64,000 nt of DNA from Przewalskia tangutica (Eukaryota > Streptophyta > Magnoliopsida > Solanales > Solanaceae). Location: the NCBI GenBank assembly GCA_029844215.1, contig CM056725.1:32022485-32086484 (forward strand), read 5' to 3'. Positions 1 through 12,214 of this stretch are shown piece after piece (the first letter of the stretch is position 1; each line of letters begins with the position of its first letter). Made by a program: the position numbers and the translations under genes. The notes beneath the pieces are model-generated. The model saw only the letters and a list, made by a program, of their open reading frames with translations, searched no databases and was not told where the DNA came from.

Positions 1-2368
1 AGGGGTATGTGATACAATAATAGTACAACGCTTAACGCTTAACAACGTAAGCACAACAAGAATGACCCCTTACATCACGATCACACAAGATACTAACACA
101 CGTAGCATCCTAACATTTTCAGTTATCACATCAACAAGAAAGTATTTACAAGGCTATCTCAAACCAACACAATCAAGTTATTCACACAAGGTACTTTAAG
201 CTAACAAGTTCGTATCTTCCCTAAAGTACTTCATACATTAAATCTTTTAAAAGATCCGTTGCTTTCACATAAGTCACCCAATACTCGTAGTATAAAATAG
301 AGTGATCTTTTTTTAAATAAACTAAAACACTTACCTTTGTAAAATCAAGTAACAACATTATTTTCCAAACGCCCAAGTTTGCCTAATTTCAAATGTTCAC
401 GCTTTCTTATTTTAGAAAGGTTTCGTAGTTCATAGTCTTATTCATTTAAGAATATAATTCTCTTTTAAACAACTGAGAAACATAAGTCTTATATGTGAGT
501 AGGATATTCTTGTTTATAACAATCTTATTACGAAATTGTGATCTAGGAAATATCATTTTGTCTCATCTTAGCTTCTATGCAGATGGAAGTTTCTACTGGT
601 TTTAATAATACTTAATTAGTCAAAACATTTCCTTTCATTAATGCTGCAGTGGTTTGTCGATACACAGTCTTATTTCCGAAATCAGTAAAACATTCTTAAG
701 CCGTTATACCTAACTTCTCATAAAGCTAGTATAACTCTTAAGTTTTTCAAAACCAAGTATTACTTCTTCTTTCAAAATGATTCAAAATCTTTTGAAATAC
801 TTCAAGTTCTTTATTAACACATAACAAGCCGCTTATAGTTCAAATCGCTTACCTTTTAAAGACCACAAGTATTTTCTTACCAACATAAAGTCGTTATAAC
901 CAACTTCCCATAAAGTCGTTATAACACTTTATGTTTTAAATCAATCAAATACGTTTAGCACACGACGCCTAACGCACTACATAGTTCACACATATCATGC
1001 TAGAAGAGATAGGAAGAGGTTCACATACCTCGCGACGAGTATCGACTAATAGCAAAACGCCCAAGTACTTCCAACCGCCGCTACTCCTAAGCCAAGTAGA
1101 ACGCGCCACACGTAGTACTTCAACCTATAAGGCCACGCGCGCTTATTAACATCAAGATCTTAACGTAGAACATTCTACGTAAAATTCGCAAAGACCTCCC
1201 CGCAACAACAGAAATCTCCTCCTCTAACTGGGCGGCTACCAAGCCAACCAGTGGGTTATACATCTAACCCGAACGGTACAATTCTACTCCACAAGATTAC
1301 TACACAAGCTCATCAGAATACGATTCAGTTCTTCATGCTTAAGTCAAAAGACATTGCCAACTAACCACGTTGCTTCTATATATAGTATACTTCAACTATA
1401 TATTCTAACAACATGTAATTTCCAATTACAATAGAGGACAAGATATTTACCTCGATAAGCCCATAATTATCCGAGTTTAATGTCGATCCTTAGCAAAGTT
1501 TCGCTCCTACTCCGGGTGCTCCAACCCGCTCCAAACAACCCTTAGAAGTTCTAACCAACTTCTACATAGTACTCCAACTAACTATGGAGGTTTTCCTTAG
1601 GGTTTCGGTTTTTGTGGCTAAAGGAAGTATAATCGTATTTTCTGGGCTTTTGTATAAGTGTAACCTTGGGAATACTACAAGGTATTTGGGCCAAGGTATT
1701 TGGACATAATAACAATACTAGAGAGTATTTATATACCACAACAAGGGGTATTATACGAAAACAACTAGGCTCGGGGGGGGGACCCCCACGGCCAAGGCAC
1801 CACAAAGGGAGGGGAGGCTCTCGGCCACAAGGCCACTCAAAGGGGAGGGGGTGTTGACGAACACAACACAAGAGGAGGAGGGATTTTAGGCTTGGAAGGT
1901 TTCATTTATGGATGAAGAGTTCATCAACATAAGGGTATTTATAGCAAAACCAAAGGCCAACCAAAGGCCAAGATCTAGCCAAGTGCAAGGCAAGTGTAAG
2001 GCCAAGATCAAGCCAAGTGCACCCTAACCCCTACTCCACAAAACATGGCACAAAACAAGCCACAAAACAAGGCCAAAACAAGGCACAAAACCATGAACCA
2101 ATCGCCAAGGCCAAGCCTCCTCTTTATCAGTCCAACGAGGGTGACAAGTGTCACCCGCCCGTTGGTCAAAAAATGTTTCGTCTCTCGGAAAAATCCGAAA
2201 AAATTAAAAAGGACATAGCCGGAAATTCCCTACGAAAGTCGTGGAAAACGTTTCACTAAAAACGACTTAATCGGGTGTCAGGTACAAAAATAATTCGCCA
2301 AGCCTATTCTCAAGTTCGAATTTCCTACGCACGCCCTCGCGCACATACCTGTAAATACGGGTATAACA
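1..2368 (-). repeat. Element A 3' LTR (left), partial
   Basis: Base 1 aligns with 5823 in the right LTR of A, and the two run in parallel with few differences. The minus-strand LTR start (TGTTATACCC complement) lies at 2359-2368, directly followed by the purine tract. Confidence 0.88.
1936..1943 (-). promoter_or_regulatory. TATA box in A 3' LTR
   Basis: TATAAATA on the minus strand, about 430 bp inside the LTR start. It occupies the same place as in the sister LTR. Confidence 0.6.
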
Positions 2369-2404
2369 TTCTCCTCTTCCTTAGAAACATTCGTCCCGAA
2401 TGTT
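2369..2404 (-). promoter_or_regulatory. Polypurine tract and adjacent hairpin, element A
   Basis: On the minus strand a purine run (CTAAGGAAGAGGAGAA) abuts the 3' LTR and would prime plus-strand DNA synthesis. Just upstream (2386-2404) is the inverted repeat AACATTCG / CGAATGTT with a 3-nt loop, present in every element here whose 3' end is visible. Confidence 0.65.
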
Positions 2405-2670
2405 CCTTCTAAGTCTCAAAACAACGTGCGCCAAAGATAGTCTTCACTACTATACTTACGAGAATCAATCCCGCCACACCGCCACGTAAAACAACTTGCG
2501 CAAAAATGCTTACATCCAAGTCCACGAGGAACACCTCTAATCATCACCACAAAACACTTCTCACCGGGTCTAAAATATACTTCCTTCGCACCTTCTCTTT
2601 ACAAAAGAAATGATCACATCTATGCCGCCATACATGCTCGCTTCTCTCTTACTCGTCGTAGATACCTCTT

Positions 2671-2772
2671 TGTCACTTTGCTCGAGGCATTAACCTTCTC
2701 AGCGACCCAACAAATGGTACCACTTTTGTCACTTTGTCGCGAGCCTTGCCCGACGACCCAACAAATGGTACC
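2671..2772. repeat. Two-copy tandem duplication of about 50 bp in A interior
   Basis: Two tandem units each contain TGTCACTTTG and end in ACAAATGGTACC. Element B has the same pair, while C has only one unit (20045-20105). Confidence 0.7.
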
Positions 2773-2867
2773 GGCCGCCATGATCCCCGAGGATGTCGAT
2801 ACTCGAACTCTTACCACATTCGACATCGCTTCGCTTCAAAACTCGCCACACCTCACCGGGTGGTACT

Positions 2868-3110
2868 TTCAAGAAGACCGACCGTCAACTCGAACTCTAA
2901 GCGTCGTTGCCGATTATCCGCACGATTCCTCCGAGCCGCCGTAACTTCTTCTAGACAAGCTTCACTATCCATAGTCTCTGGAACAAGCTCAACTATCTGA
3001 ACCTTGCCAACATCGAACCAATCGACCGGCAACTTTACACTTCCGCCCCTACAAGGCTTCAAAAGGTGACATCCGAACACTGAAATGGTAGCTTAAACAC
3101 TACCTCCACA
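2868..3110 (-). pseudogene. pol: Integrase C-terminal relic, element A
   Basis: The minus-strand frame at 2853-3080 reads ...CRGGSVKLPVDWFDVGK, then a charged stretch ending RRLEFELTVG. This matches the end of the integrase in G and H, where MAPYEALYGRKC is followed by a WFDVGE-like motif and a RRRDLEFEV motif. The catalytic core and the H2C2 zinc domain are absent, so it cannot work as an integrase. It shows that A descends from an element that once had pol. The homology is inferred from motif order by eye. Confidence 0.55.
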
Positions 3111-3970
3111 GGAGACAACAATCCCCACAACTATCCCTGAAATCCAAACACTGGCCCGAGGGCGAATGCGATTCTGAGACTCACCTGAGTTCTTAACACA
3201 TGCTTGGTAAAACTTCCAGGAACAAAATAGCCGTAACCTGGGCTCCACTGTCTGTCATAAGGTGAAGGTAGGCACCCCGTGCAGCCTTACAACCTTTCAG
3301 ATAACTCAACACAGCCGAGTAAACGGTCCTGACCGAAGAACACGATGGGCTGCCCCCATCGCCCGACCATCGGTCGAACGCATCCACGAACTCAGACTGG
3401 TTAACTAAACTTGGGCCTAACACCTCACAACCCTAACACAAGGCGGACCACCAAAACCTGACCCCACCGCCATACATGCCGCGGGTTGACCCGCAATCGT
3501 GGCCTCAACCCGACCCGCAACGCCGCACAATACTAGCTCCCGATCCGAACAATCTCACCAATCACGCTTCAAAACCTAGCGGTCTTCTTAGATAAACTAC
3601 CACATTTCATTTCACACTACTTGTGGACCTATCCCAAACATAGCTCACGTGCACTATGCACCCGATAAGGATCAACATAACACTACACCTTTACTCGAGA
3701 TGGCCTTACCTCTAAGGTCTCTACGTATAAAACTCTAAGGCTCACACCTTCTCTCTCCCCCCACTCGTACTTGGTTAACGCACCAAGATTTCTAACCACA
3801 ATCTAAACCTACTGCTAGCAAAACCTAGCACTTAGGATATACCCTTCTTCTCCCACATCCTGAACTCTAGAGGGTGAGAGATATATCTATATCTCGCTTC
3901 ACTCCTTAGTCGTTCTAATCAAACCCGCCTGCAGGCGAGCAAATGAGGAGATGACACACTACCCACCGAT
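3111..3970 (-). other. Unexplained conserved module, element A copy
   Basis: A stretch of about 0.86 kb with no gag-pol motif. It includes a near-palindrome GCGGGTTGACCCGC around 3481-3494 and the phrase encoding FVDAFDRWSGDGG near 3345-3390. It is shared in order with B, C, E and F but was not seen in G or H. No function is recognised. Confidence 0.5.
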
Positions 3971-3978
3971 CACGAAGG

Positions 3979-4618
3979 CTAAGTCCTCCTACAAGGACAC
4001 TTTTCGACACTGCACTCGACGGTCATAGGTACAACAAGTACCAACAAAAACGACATTCCCGACGACGTCGCCACACCGCGAACCGGAAGTCCCGAGTTCG
4101 ACCAACTCTCGTGATACCCCGAACGTCCCGAACTCCGCGAAGACCACTCAGACCGCGAGGTGCATAATCTAATCGCCGCGAGGCGACTCGCCTCGAAAGT
4201 TACCAGCGACCTCGCCGCTTTTGTTAACCCGTCGATCTCTATGTTTCTACCGACGTCATAAGCCCGCATACGTGCCATGCTCGCTTCAATCAAGAACTTA
4301 CTTTGCACAACCTTCTCGTTGATATTCATCAAGACTCGCGATACATCGGTATACTCTGCGGTAGCCAAATCCATAGCTAGTAATGTGGTCGCCTTTGCAA
4401 TCCATATTCTCTGCTCGGTCGTGGAACCGGCGTTCAAATATCATGGCCGCAGAGGAACCGCCGCCGTGCTAAACTTTATCGCTAGCGACGCCGCAGAATC
4501 CTCGAATGAAGCATTACCCTAGGTAATGATTGGGCCTGCGCCCACGAACCCCTCTCGAACTCTACTCGCAGCCTCCTACGCTTCGCCTCCCGGGCCCGGT
4601 TTGCCCTACGCGAGGCAT
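3979..4618 (-). pseudogene. gag: Degenerate gag remnant, element A
   Basis: The start codon at 4618 follows the leader, as in the other elements, and opens with MPR. A 152-residue frame from 4437 contains AMDLATAEYTDVSRVLMNINEKVV and then an ARMRAY stretch. These resemble the C-terminal half of chromovirus Gag, which forms the virus-like particle. The zinc-knuckle position near 3985-4060 has lost its Cys/His pattern. Frameshifts separate the start from the frame and most of the capsid N-terminus is missing. The Gag call rests on comparison with the cleaner B copy and is an inference. Confidence 0.5.
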
Positions 4619-4724
4619 AACGATAAGTGGAAAGAAATACGCCGAGGGTCTAACTTACAACACGCCTCTAAGGCACGATCTCAGAGTGAGAAGAATATAA
4701 ACCAATCCTAAATATCCTATAGCC

Positions 4725-4757
4725 TCCTCGACATTGATGTGGTGCACAACACACCGA
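4725..4757 (-). promoter_or_regulatory. Leader hairpin with palindromic loop, element A
   Basis: On the minus strand GATTATCGGTGTG pairs with a degraded right arm, and the loop holds GTGCAC. It lies about 50 bases past the primer site. This is the weakest of the copies because the outer part of the right arm has mutated. Confidence 0.5.
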
Positions 4758-4807
4758 TAATCAAGACTCCATCGATACGGCTCAGAGACACTTTCCGAGG
4801 ATTAATC

Positions 4808-4818
4808 GCTCGATACCA
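4808..4818 (-). promoter_or_regulatory. Primer binding site, element A
   Basis: The minus strand reads TGGTATCGAGC. This is one base short of the canonical TGGTATCAGAGC that pairs with the 3' end of initiator-Met tRNA. It sits 4 bases inside the 5' LTR. Confidence 0.8.
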
Positions 4819-4822
4819 CTTT

Positions 4823-7800
4823 TGTCACGACCCGATTCCGCCCGTGGATCGTGCCTTACCCCGCACCCCAGTGATACAACATCGAGTAATCGAACATAAA
4901 CGATACAAGACATATTATGAAATATGAAACAATAACTGAGAAAACTGCTTCTTCTAAGATATATATAAATGACAACTTTTTCAACATGACAGCTTTAACT
5001 TTTTACAAACCCCGCCCACAACAAGATTACATGCACTTAAGAATGATATGATAACAATGGCGGACAGGCCCCGCCAAACCCCGAATGCAAACACTTACTA
5101 CGACAGGACTATACCACCGATAAGCCTCCGAGAAACGGAGCTTCCCAAACGCCAAATCGTGGACTCGAGAGCTAGGATCAACGATCGTGTACCTCAACTG
5201 CGGCATGAACGCAGCCCCGGGCGAGGTCGATAACAAAAATTTAGTATGTGAAACTAAAAATATCAGAAATGAAATCATAACAGTCTATAAAGCAGGAGAC
5301 ATGTATGATAAACAAACTACAATTCACAACAAATAAGCAGTCATGTCAAGTCAGGGACTCACGCCCTCAAATTTATCACAATAAAATCGTACGGGGCAAG
5401 TACGAAGGCATAGCCGACTACTAAGACCCACGCATCAAAATACCACAAGTCGTATCCCGAGGTCTTTCGACCGCACTACATGATCGGCCGCCACTCGCCC
5501 GCAATATCAATGCGTGTTCATCCTCGAACTCTCGCAGCCCGCATAGGTCACACACGGACCCGCATGAGGTATTCTCGAATCATGGTCCTGCATCACCGAG
5601 GTATACCCCGCATCGGGCGGCTAACCCTCGGTATCCGCCTAGGCTCCCGCAACCCGCATAGTCTCAAAAGACCGCATAGTCTCACTGCATCGCATAGGAA
5701 TCCCCGCATCGTGCTAAACACCCGAATGATCAATCCCGAGCTACCGTGACCGCATAGTCACGAGGACCGCATAGCCGTGAAAGACCCGCATCAAGGGTGG
5801 CAAGCCCTGTATAATAAGTCAAAGGGGTATGTGATACAATAATAGTACAACCGCTTAACGCTTAACAACGTAAGCACAACAAGAATGACCCCTTACATCA
5901 CGATCACACAAGATACTAACACACGTAGCATCCTAACATTTTCACTTATCACATCAACAAGAAAGTATTTACAAGGCTATCTCAAACCAACACAATCAAG
6001 TTATTCACACAAGGTACTTTAAGCTAACAAGTTCGTATCTTCCCTAAAGTACTTCATACATTAAATCTTTTAAAAGATCCGTTGCTTTCACATAAGTCAC
6101 CCAATACTGTAGTATAAAATAGAGTGATCTTTTTAAATAAACCAAAACACTTACCTTTGTAAAATCAAGTAACAACATTATTTTCCAAACGCCCAAGTTT
6201 GCCTAATTTCAAATGTTCACGCTTTCTTATTTTAGAAAGGTTTCGTAGTTCATAGTCTTATTCATTTAAGAATATAATTCTCTTTTAAACAACTGAGAAA
6301 CATAAGTCTTATATGTGAGTAGGATATTCTTGTTTATAACAATCTTATTACAAAGAAGTGATCTAGGAAATATCATTTTGTCTCATCTTAGCTTCTATGC
6401 AGATGGAAGTTTCTACCGGGTTTTAATAATACTTAATTAGTCAAAACATTTCCTTTCATTAACGCCGCAGTTGGTTTGTCGATACACATTCCGATTTCAA
6501 ATCAAGAAACATTCTTAAGCCGTTATACCTAACTTCTCATAAAGCTAGTATAACTCTTAAGTTTTTCAAAACCAAGTATTACTTCTTCTTTCAAAATGAT
6601 TCAAAATCTTTTGAAATACTTCAAGTTCTTTATTAACACATAACAAGCCGCTTATAGTTCAAATCGCTTACCTTTTAAAGACCACAAGTATTTTCTTACC
6701 AACATAAAGTCGTTATAACCAACTTCCCATAAAGTCGTTATAACACTTTATGTTTTAAATCAATCAAATACGTTTAGCACGTATGACGCCTAACGCACTA
6801 CATAGTTCACACATATCATGCTAGAAGAGATAGGAAGAGGTTCACATACCTCGCGACGAGTATCGACTAATAGCAAAACGCCCAAGTACTTCCAACCGCT
6901 ACTCCTTAAGCCAAGTAACGCGCCACACGTAGTACTTCAACCTATAAGGCCACAAGGCGCGCTTATTAACATCAAGATCTTAACGTAGAACATTCTACGT
7001 AAAATTCGCAAAGACTTCCCCGCAATAACAGAAATCTCCTCCTCTAACGGGCCGCTACCAAGCCAACCAGGGGGTTATACATCTAACCCGAACGTACAAT
7101 TCTACTCCACAAGACTACTACACAAGTTCATCAGAATCCAGCCTGGGCTTCTTCAGCTTAAGTCAAAAGACATTGCCAACTAACCACGCTCAGTTCTATA
7201 TATAGTATACTTCAACTATATATTCTAACAACATGTAATTTCCAATTACAATAGAGACAAGATATTTACCTCGATAAGCCCATAATTATCCGAGTTTAAT
7301 GTCGATCCTTAGCAAAGTTTCGCTCCTACTCCGGTGCTCCAACCCGCCCAAACAACCCTTAGAAGTTCTAACCAACTTCTACATAGTACTCCAACTAACT
7401 ATGGAGGTTTTCCTTAGGGTTTCGGTTTTGTGGCTAAAGGAAGTATAATCGTATTTTCCGGCTTTTGTATACGTGTAACCGGGGGAATACTACAAGGTAG
7501 TTGGGCCAAGGTATTTGGACATAATAACAATACTAGGAGAGTATTTCTATACCACAACAAGGGGTATTATACGAAAACAACTAGGCAGGGGGTACCCACG
7601 GCCAAGGCACCACAGCGAGGGGAGGCTCTCGCCACAAGTGCCACTCAAAGGGGAGGGGTGTTGACGAACACAACACAAGAGGAGGGAGGGATTTTAGGCT
7701 TGGAAGGTTTCATTTGTGGATGAAGAGTTCATCAACATAAGGGGGGTATTTATAGCAAAACCAAAGGCCAACCAAAGGCCAAGATCTAGCCAAGTGCAAG

Positions 7801-8175
7801 GCAAGTGTAAGGCCAAGATCAAGCCAAGTGCACCCTAACCCCTACTCCACAAAACATGGCACAAAACAAGCCACAAACAAGGCCAAAACAAGGCACAAAA
7901 CCATGAACCAATCGGCCAAGGCCAAGCCTCCTTTTATCAGTCTAACGAGGTGACAAGTGTCACCCTCCCGCTGTCCAAAAATGTTTCGCCTCTCTAAAAA
8001 TCCGCAAAAATTAAAAATGACATAGCCGAAATTCCCTACGAAAGTCGTGGAAAACGCTTTACTAAAAACGACTCTAATCGGGTGTTGTGTACAAAAATAA
8101 TTCGCCAAGCCTATTCTCAAGTTCGAAATTTCCTACGCACGCCCTCGCGTACATACTGGAAATACGGGTATAACG
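4823..8175 (-). repeat. Element A 5' LTR (right)
   Basis: Spans from TGTCACGA (complement of the LTR end ...TCGTGACA) to ...GGGTATAAC, 3353 bp. It contains a GC-rich block of short ATGCGG-type repeats (about 5470-5820) and a TATA box. Confidence 0.88.
7747..7754 (-). promoter_or_regulatory. TATA box in A 5' LTR
   Basis: TATAAATA on the minus strand, about 420 bp from the LTR start. In a 5' LTR this would drive the genomic transcript. Confidence 0.6.
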
Positions 8176-9472
8176 GACTAATAGCAAAACGCCCAAGTAC
8201 TTCAAACCGCTTCGCTACTCCTTAGCCAAGATCGCGCCATACGTAGTACTTCAACCTATAAGGCCACAAGGCGCTTATTAACATTTAGATCCCTTCGAGA
8301 ACATTCTACGTAAAATTGAAGACTCTCCCCGCAACAGCGTAAATCTCCTCCTCTATCGAGGCCGCCACCAAGCCAACCGAGTGGGTTATACGCCTAACCC
8401 TAACTGTACAATTCTACTCCATGGTACTACTACACAAGTCTACCGCAATACTGCCCTAAGTAATTACGCCAAGATTCTTCTTTAAATTCAGCTTAAGTCG
8501 CAAGACATCGCTGTAAGTATTATTCAGCTTAAGTCAAAAGACATTGCCGATAACTACGTTCAGTTCTATATATAGTATACTTCAACTATATATTCTAACA
8601 ATATGTAATTTCCAATTACAATAGAGGGACAAGATAATTACCTCGATAAGCCCATAATTATCCTAGTTAAAGTCGATCCTGGGCAATCGCTTAGCTCCAA
8701 CTCCGAGCGCCCAACCCGCTCTAAACCACCCTTAGAAGTTCTAACCAATTTCTACACAATACTCCAACTGACTATGGAGATTTTCCTAGGTTTCGGTTTT
8801 GTGACCGACGGAAGTATAATAGTATTTCGGCATTTTCAGATAGTATAACCTTAGAATACAACAAGGTATACGGCTAAGGTAATTTGGGCATTATAACAAT
8901 ACTTTTGAGAGTATTTCTACACCACAAAAGGGGTATTATACGAAAGCAACTAGGCTAGTGGGTACCCCACTGCCACACCACTAGAGAGGGCGCTACTCTC
9001 GGCCAAGGGGCCTCACGAAATGGGAGGGGAGCTCTCAAGACTTAGAGATTTTTGGATGAAGAAGTCTTCAAAGGGAAGGGTATTTATAGGTCAAGTGAAG
9101 GCCAACCAATGGCCAAGATCTTGCCAAGTGCAAGGCATGTGTAGGGCCAAGATTCACCCACGTGTCCTTGACCAACTAACACACAAAATATCCTACCAAC
9201 TACACCTCCATTTCGCCCAATCCGAGCCCTTACGTTCGCTAACGGGAGGGTGCTGTGGCGCCTCTTGTTGGCCCAACACGCTTCGCTTTCTCGGAAAAAT
9301 CCGCAAAAATTAAAAATGACATAGCCGAAATTCCCAACGAAAGTCGTGGAAAACGCTTCATTTAAAAACGACTCTAAACGGGTGTTGTGAACAAAATTAA
9401 TTCGCCAAGCCTTAGTACAAGTTTCAAATTTTCTACGCACGCCCCACGCATATACCAAAATACGGTATAACA
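8176..9472 (-). repeat. Element B 3' LTR, right part
   Basis: Starts mid-LTR at GACTAATAGC, which matches position 1046 in A's LTR, and ends in GGTATAACA at 9472. The missing left part should lie beyond the window start, on the far side of A. Confidence 0.85.
9081..9088 (-). promoter_or_regulatory. TATA box in B 3' LTR
   Basis: TATAAATA on the minus strand, 384 bp from the LTR start. Confidence 0.6.
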
Positions 9473-9505
9473 TTCTCCTCCTTAGAAACATTCTTCCCGA
9501 ATGTT
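9473..9505 (-). promoter_or_regulatory. Polypurine tract and hairpin, element B
   Basis: CTAAGGAGGAGAA touches the LTR on the minus strand. The hairpin at 9487-9505 has one arm changed (CATTCTTC). Confidence 0.6.
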
Positions 9506-9770
9506 CCTTCTAAGTCTCAAAACAAACGCGCGCCAGTATAGTCTTCACCACTATACTTACGAGAACAATCCTGCCACAGCTGGCCACAGAAGCACCTGCG
9601 TAAATACTTACATCAAAGTCCACGAGGAAACACCTCTAATCATCACCACAAAACACTCTCACCGGGGTCTAAAATATACTTCCTTCGTGACCTTCTCTTT
9701 ACAAAAGAAATGATCACATCTATGCCCGCCATACATGCTCGCTTCTCTTTACTCGTCAGAGATACCACTT

Positions 9771-9870
9771 GTCACTTTGCTCGAGGCATTAACCTTCTCA
9801 GCGACCCAACAAATGGTACCACTTTTGTCACTTTGTCGCGAGCCTTGCTCGACGACCGACAAATGGTACC
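9771..9870. repeat. Two-copy tandem duplication in B interior
   Basis: Same pair of about 50 bp units as in A (2671-2772), each ending in ACAAATGGTACC, with the second slightly shortened. Confidence 0.65.
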
Positions 9871-10179
9871 GGCCGCCATGCGACCCGAGGCTATCGTACA
9901 CTCGAACTCTTACCACATTCTCGATACGTCGCTTTCCAAGACTCGGGGTTACTATCTCTAACGTGGTCATCATTAACTGGGAACACTCTGGATGGATTCT
10001 CCGATACTTTCCCGATCATAACAATACAAAAGACCGGACGTACTGCCTCCTAAGTCGGACGGCAAAAGCTATAATATAGGCAACCTGGCCTATTCTTCAC
10101 ATGAACTTAAAAAGGCCCAAAACAACTCGGGCTAAGTTTCTCGCTTTTTTTTCCAAAGCTCGTCACACCCAATCCGGGG

Positions 10180-10440
10180 TGGTACTTTCAAGAAGACCGA
10201 CCGTCAACCTGAACTCTAAGCGTCGTCGCCGATTATCCGCACGATTTCCTCTGAGCTGCCAGAACTTCTTCTAGACAAGCTTCACTATCCACACCTGTGG
10301 AACAAGCTGAACCAACCGCTCAACCTTGCCAACATAGAACCACTCGACCGAACTTACACATCCGCCCCTACAAGGCTTAATAAGGCGACATCCGAACACC
10401 GAAATGGTAGCTTAAACACTCTCCACCGAGACAACAATCT
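10180..10440 (-). pseudogene. pol: Integrase C-terminal relic, element B
   Basis: Collinear with the A relic: the minus strand encodes a frame-broken version of the WFDVGK region and the following charged stretch. No catalytic residues of integrase are present. The B copy is more broken than the A copy, with several one-base losses. Confidence 0.45.
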
Positions 10441-11240
10441 CCACAACTACCCCGAAATACACACATTGGCCCGAGGCGAACGCGATTCAAGACTCACCAG
10501 TTCTTAACCTGCTGGTAAAACTTCCAAAACCAAAAACAGCCGCACTCGACTCCACCGCTCGCCATAAGGTGAAGGTAGGCACCTGCAGCCTTACAACCTT
10601 TACGATAACATCAACATCGCTGACAAACGGTCCTTGCTAGAAGACAAGACGGCCGACCTCCTTCGCCCGACCATCGGTCGAACGCATCCACGACCGCAGA
10701 CGTTGGTTAACTAAACTCGCCTAACACCTCGTGACCCTACCACAAGACGGACCACCACAACCGACCCCACCACCAAACATGCCGCTGGTTGACCCGCAAC
10801 GCGGCCTCAACCCGACCCTAACGCGCACCATACTAGCTCCCAACCGAACAATCTCACTAATCACGTTACGAAAACCTAGCGGTCTTCTTAGCTCAACTAC
10901 CTCTTTCATTCCACACTACTCGTGGACTAATCCCACAAACATAACTCACGTGCACTATGCACTCCTATAAGGGTCAAACATAAACAATACGCCTATACTC
11001 GAGATGGCCTTACCTCTAAGGTCTCACGTATAAAACTCTAAGGCTCACACCTTCTCTATCCCCAAAATCTTACTTGCTAACCCACCATGATTTCTAATCA
11101 CAACACTCACACGCTATAAAAACATAGCACTTGAGGTATACTCACCTTAACACACATACAGCATCTCTGAGGGTTAAGGATCTATCTCAGATTCATCGCT
11201 TTACTCCCTTAGTCGTTCTAATCAAACCCGCCTGTAGGCA
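10441..11240 (-). other. Unexplained conserved module, element B copy
   Basis: Collinear with 3111-3970 and carrying the GCGGGTCAACC near-palindrome around 10782-10805. No coding motif is recognised. Confidence 0.5.
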
Positions 11241-11280
11241 TAGCTAAGGAAGATGACGAACTACCCACCGATCCTGAAGG

Positions 11281-12010
11281 CTAAGTCCTCCCGCAAGGAC
11301 ACTCTTTCGACTCCAGACCCTGACGGTCATAGGTACAACAAGTACCAACTAAAAGACGACATTCCCCGAGATGACGCCACAATCGAACACCGAGAAAATC
11401 GAATCGGAGATGGCCGAACCTTCGTGGATCGCGGAACCTAAGCTCGAGCTCGACCAACTCATGCATACCGAACGCCCCGAACCCCGCGAGGACCTTCGCA
11501 CCTGGTGGATGCGCATAATCTAATTCTGGCCGCGAGGCGACTCGCCTCGAAAGTTACCAAAGGACCTTGCTGCTCTGGCCCTCTTCTGCTGTCCTTGGTT
11601 AACCCGTCGATTGCTACGTTTCTCGGCCTGCTGCGCATAAGCCCGACCACAGGCCATGCTCAAGCCCAACTGAAGAATTACTCTTGCACAACCTTCTCGT
11701 TGATAGTCATCAAGACTCGCGGTACATCGGTATACTCTCTGGTAGTCAAATCCATAGTTAGTAACAGGGTCGCCTCCTTGCAATCTATATTCACTATTCT
11801 CGGTCGTGGAACTGAAGGTTCAAATATCATGGCCGCAGTAGGAACTGCCGCCGCCGTGCTAAACTTTGCTGGGGCTAGTGACGTCGCAAAACTCCCCGAA
11901 TGAAGCACCACCCAAGGTGATAATTGGGCCTGTGCCCACGTAACCCTCAGACTTTACTCGCAGCCTCCTGGCCGCTTGCCCTCCCGGGCGGGTTGCCTCA
12001 CGCGAGGCAT
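11281..12010 (-). pseudogene. gag: Degenerate gag with zinc-knuckle trace, element B
   Basis: The best preserved gag relic of this family. ATG is at 12010. Minus-strand frames then give TMDLTTREYTDVPRVLMTINEKVVQE (11690-11850), RAYAQQAEKRSNRR and QQKRARAARSFGNFRG (11520-11660), and finally HLGECRL..GTCCTYDRQGLESKECP (11281-11370). The last part has the spacing of a CCHC zinc knuckle with one Cys and the His replaced. This order fits the capsid C-terminus, basic linker and RNA-binding knuckle of Gag. At least three frame changes break it, and protease and RT do not follow. Confidence 0.58.
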
Positions 12011-12120
12011 AACGATAAGGGAAATAATTTCGTCAGAGGGTCCAACTTACAACACAACTCTAAGGCACGATCTCAGAGTGAGAAGAATAGAAACCAATCC
12101 TAAATACCCTATAGCCTCCT

Positions 12121-12154
12121 GATTATTGGTGTGGTGCACAACACACCGATAATC
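12121..12154 (-). promoter_or_regulatory. Leader hairpin with palindromic loop, element B
   Basis: On the minus strand GATTATCGGTGTG and CACACCAATAATC form a 13-bp stem with one C-A mismatch. The 8-nt loop TTGTGCAC carries the palindrome GTGCAC. Confidence 0.68.
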
Positions 12155-12199
12155 AAGACTTCATCGATACGGTGCAGAGACACTTTCCGAGGATTAATC

Positions 12200-12210
12200 G
12201 CTCGATACCA
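12200..12210 (-). promoter_or_regulatory. Primer binding site, element B
   Basis: TGGTATCGAGC on the minus strand, just inside the 5' LTR. Confidence 0.8.
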
Positions 12211-12214
12211 CTTT

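Larger units (their letters stand above)
1..8175 (-). mobile_element. Element A: non-autonomous Ty3/gypsy LTR retrotransposon, left end outside window
   Basis: Two near-identical direct LTRs (1-2368 and 4823-8175) flank a 2.45 kb interior. Read on the minus strand, the interior runs from a tRNA-Met primer site, through a degenerate gag, an unexplained module and an integrase scrap, to a purine tract. It has no protease, reverse transcriptase, RNase H or integrase core, so it could only move with proteins supplied by another element. The window opens about 1 kb inside the left LTR. On the right, 8176 continues as the middle of another LTR, so A inserted into element B. The last LTR base reads G instead of the expected A, and the target duplication cannot be read because its left copy is outside the window. 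Confidence 0.85.

Noticed and set aside
9835..10170. Possible small insertion in B interior relative to A
   Set aside because: C and D carry the same segment, so it is a deletion in A, not an insertion in B.
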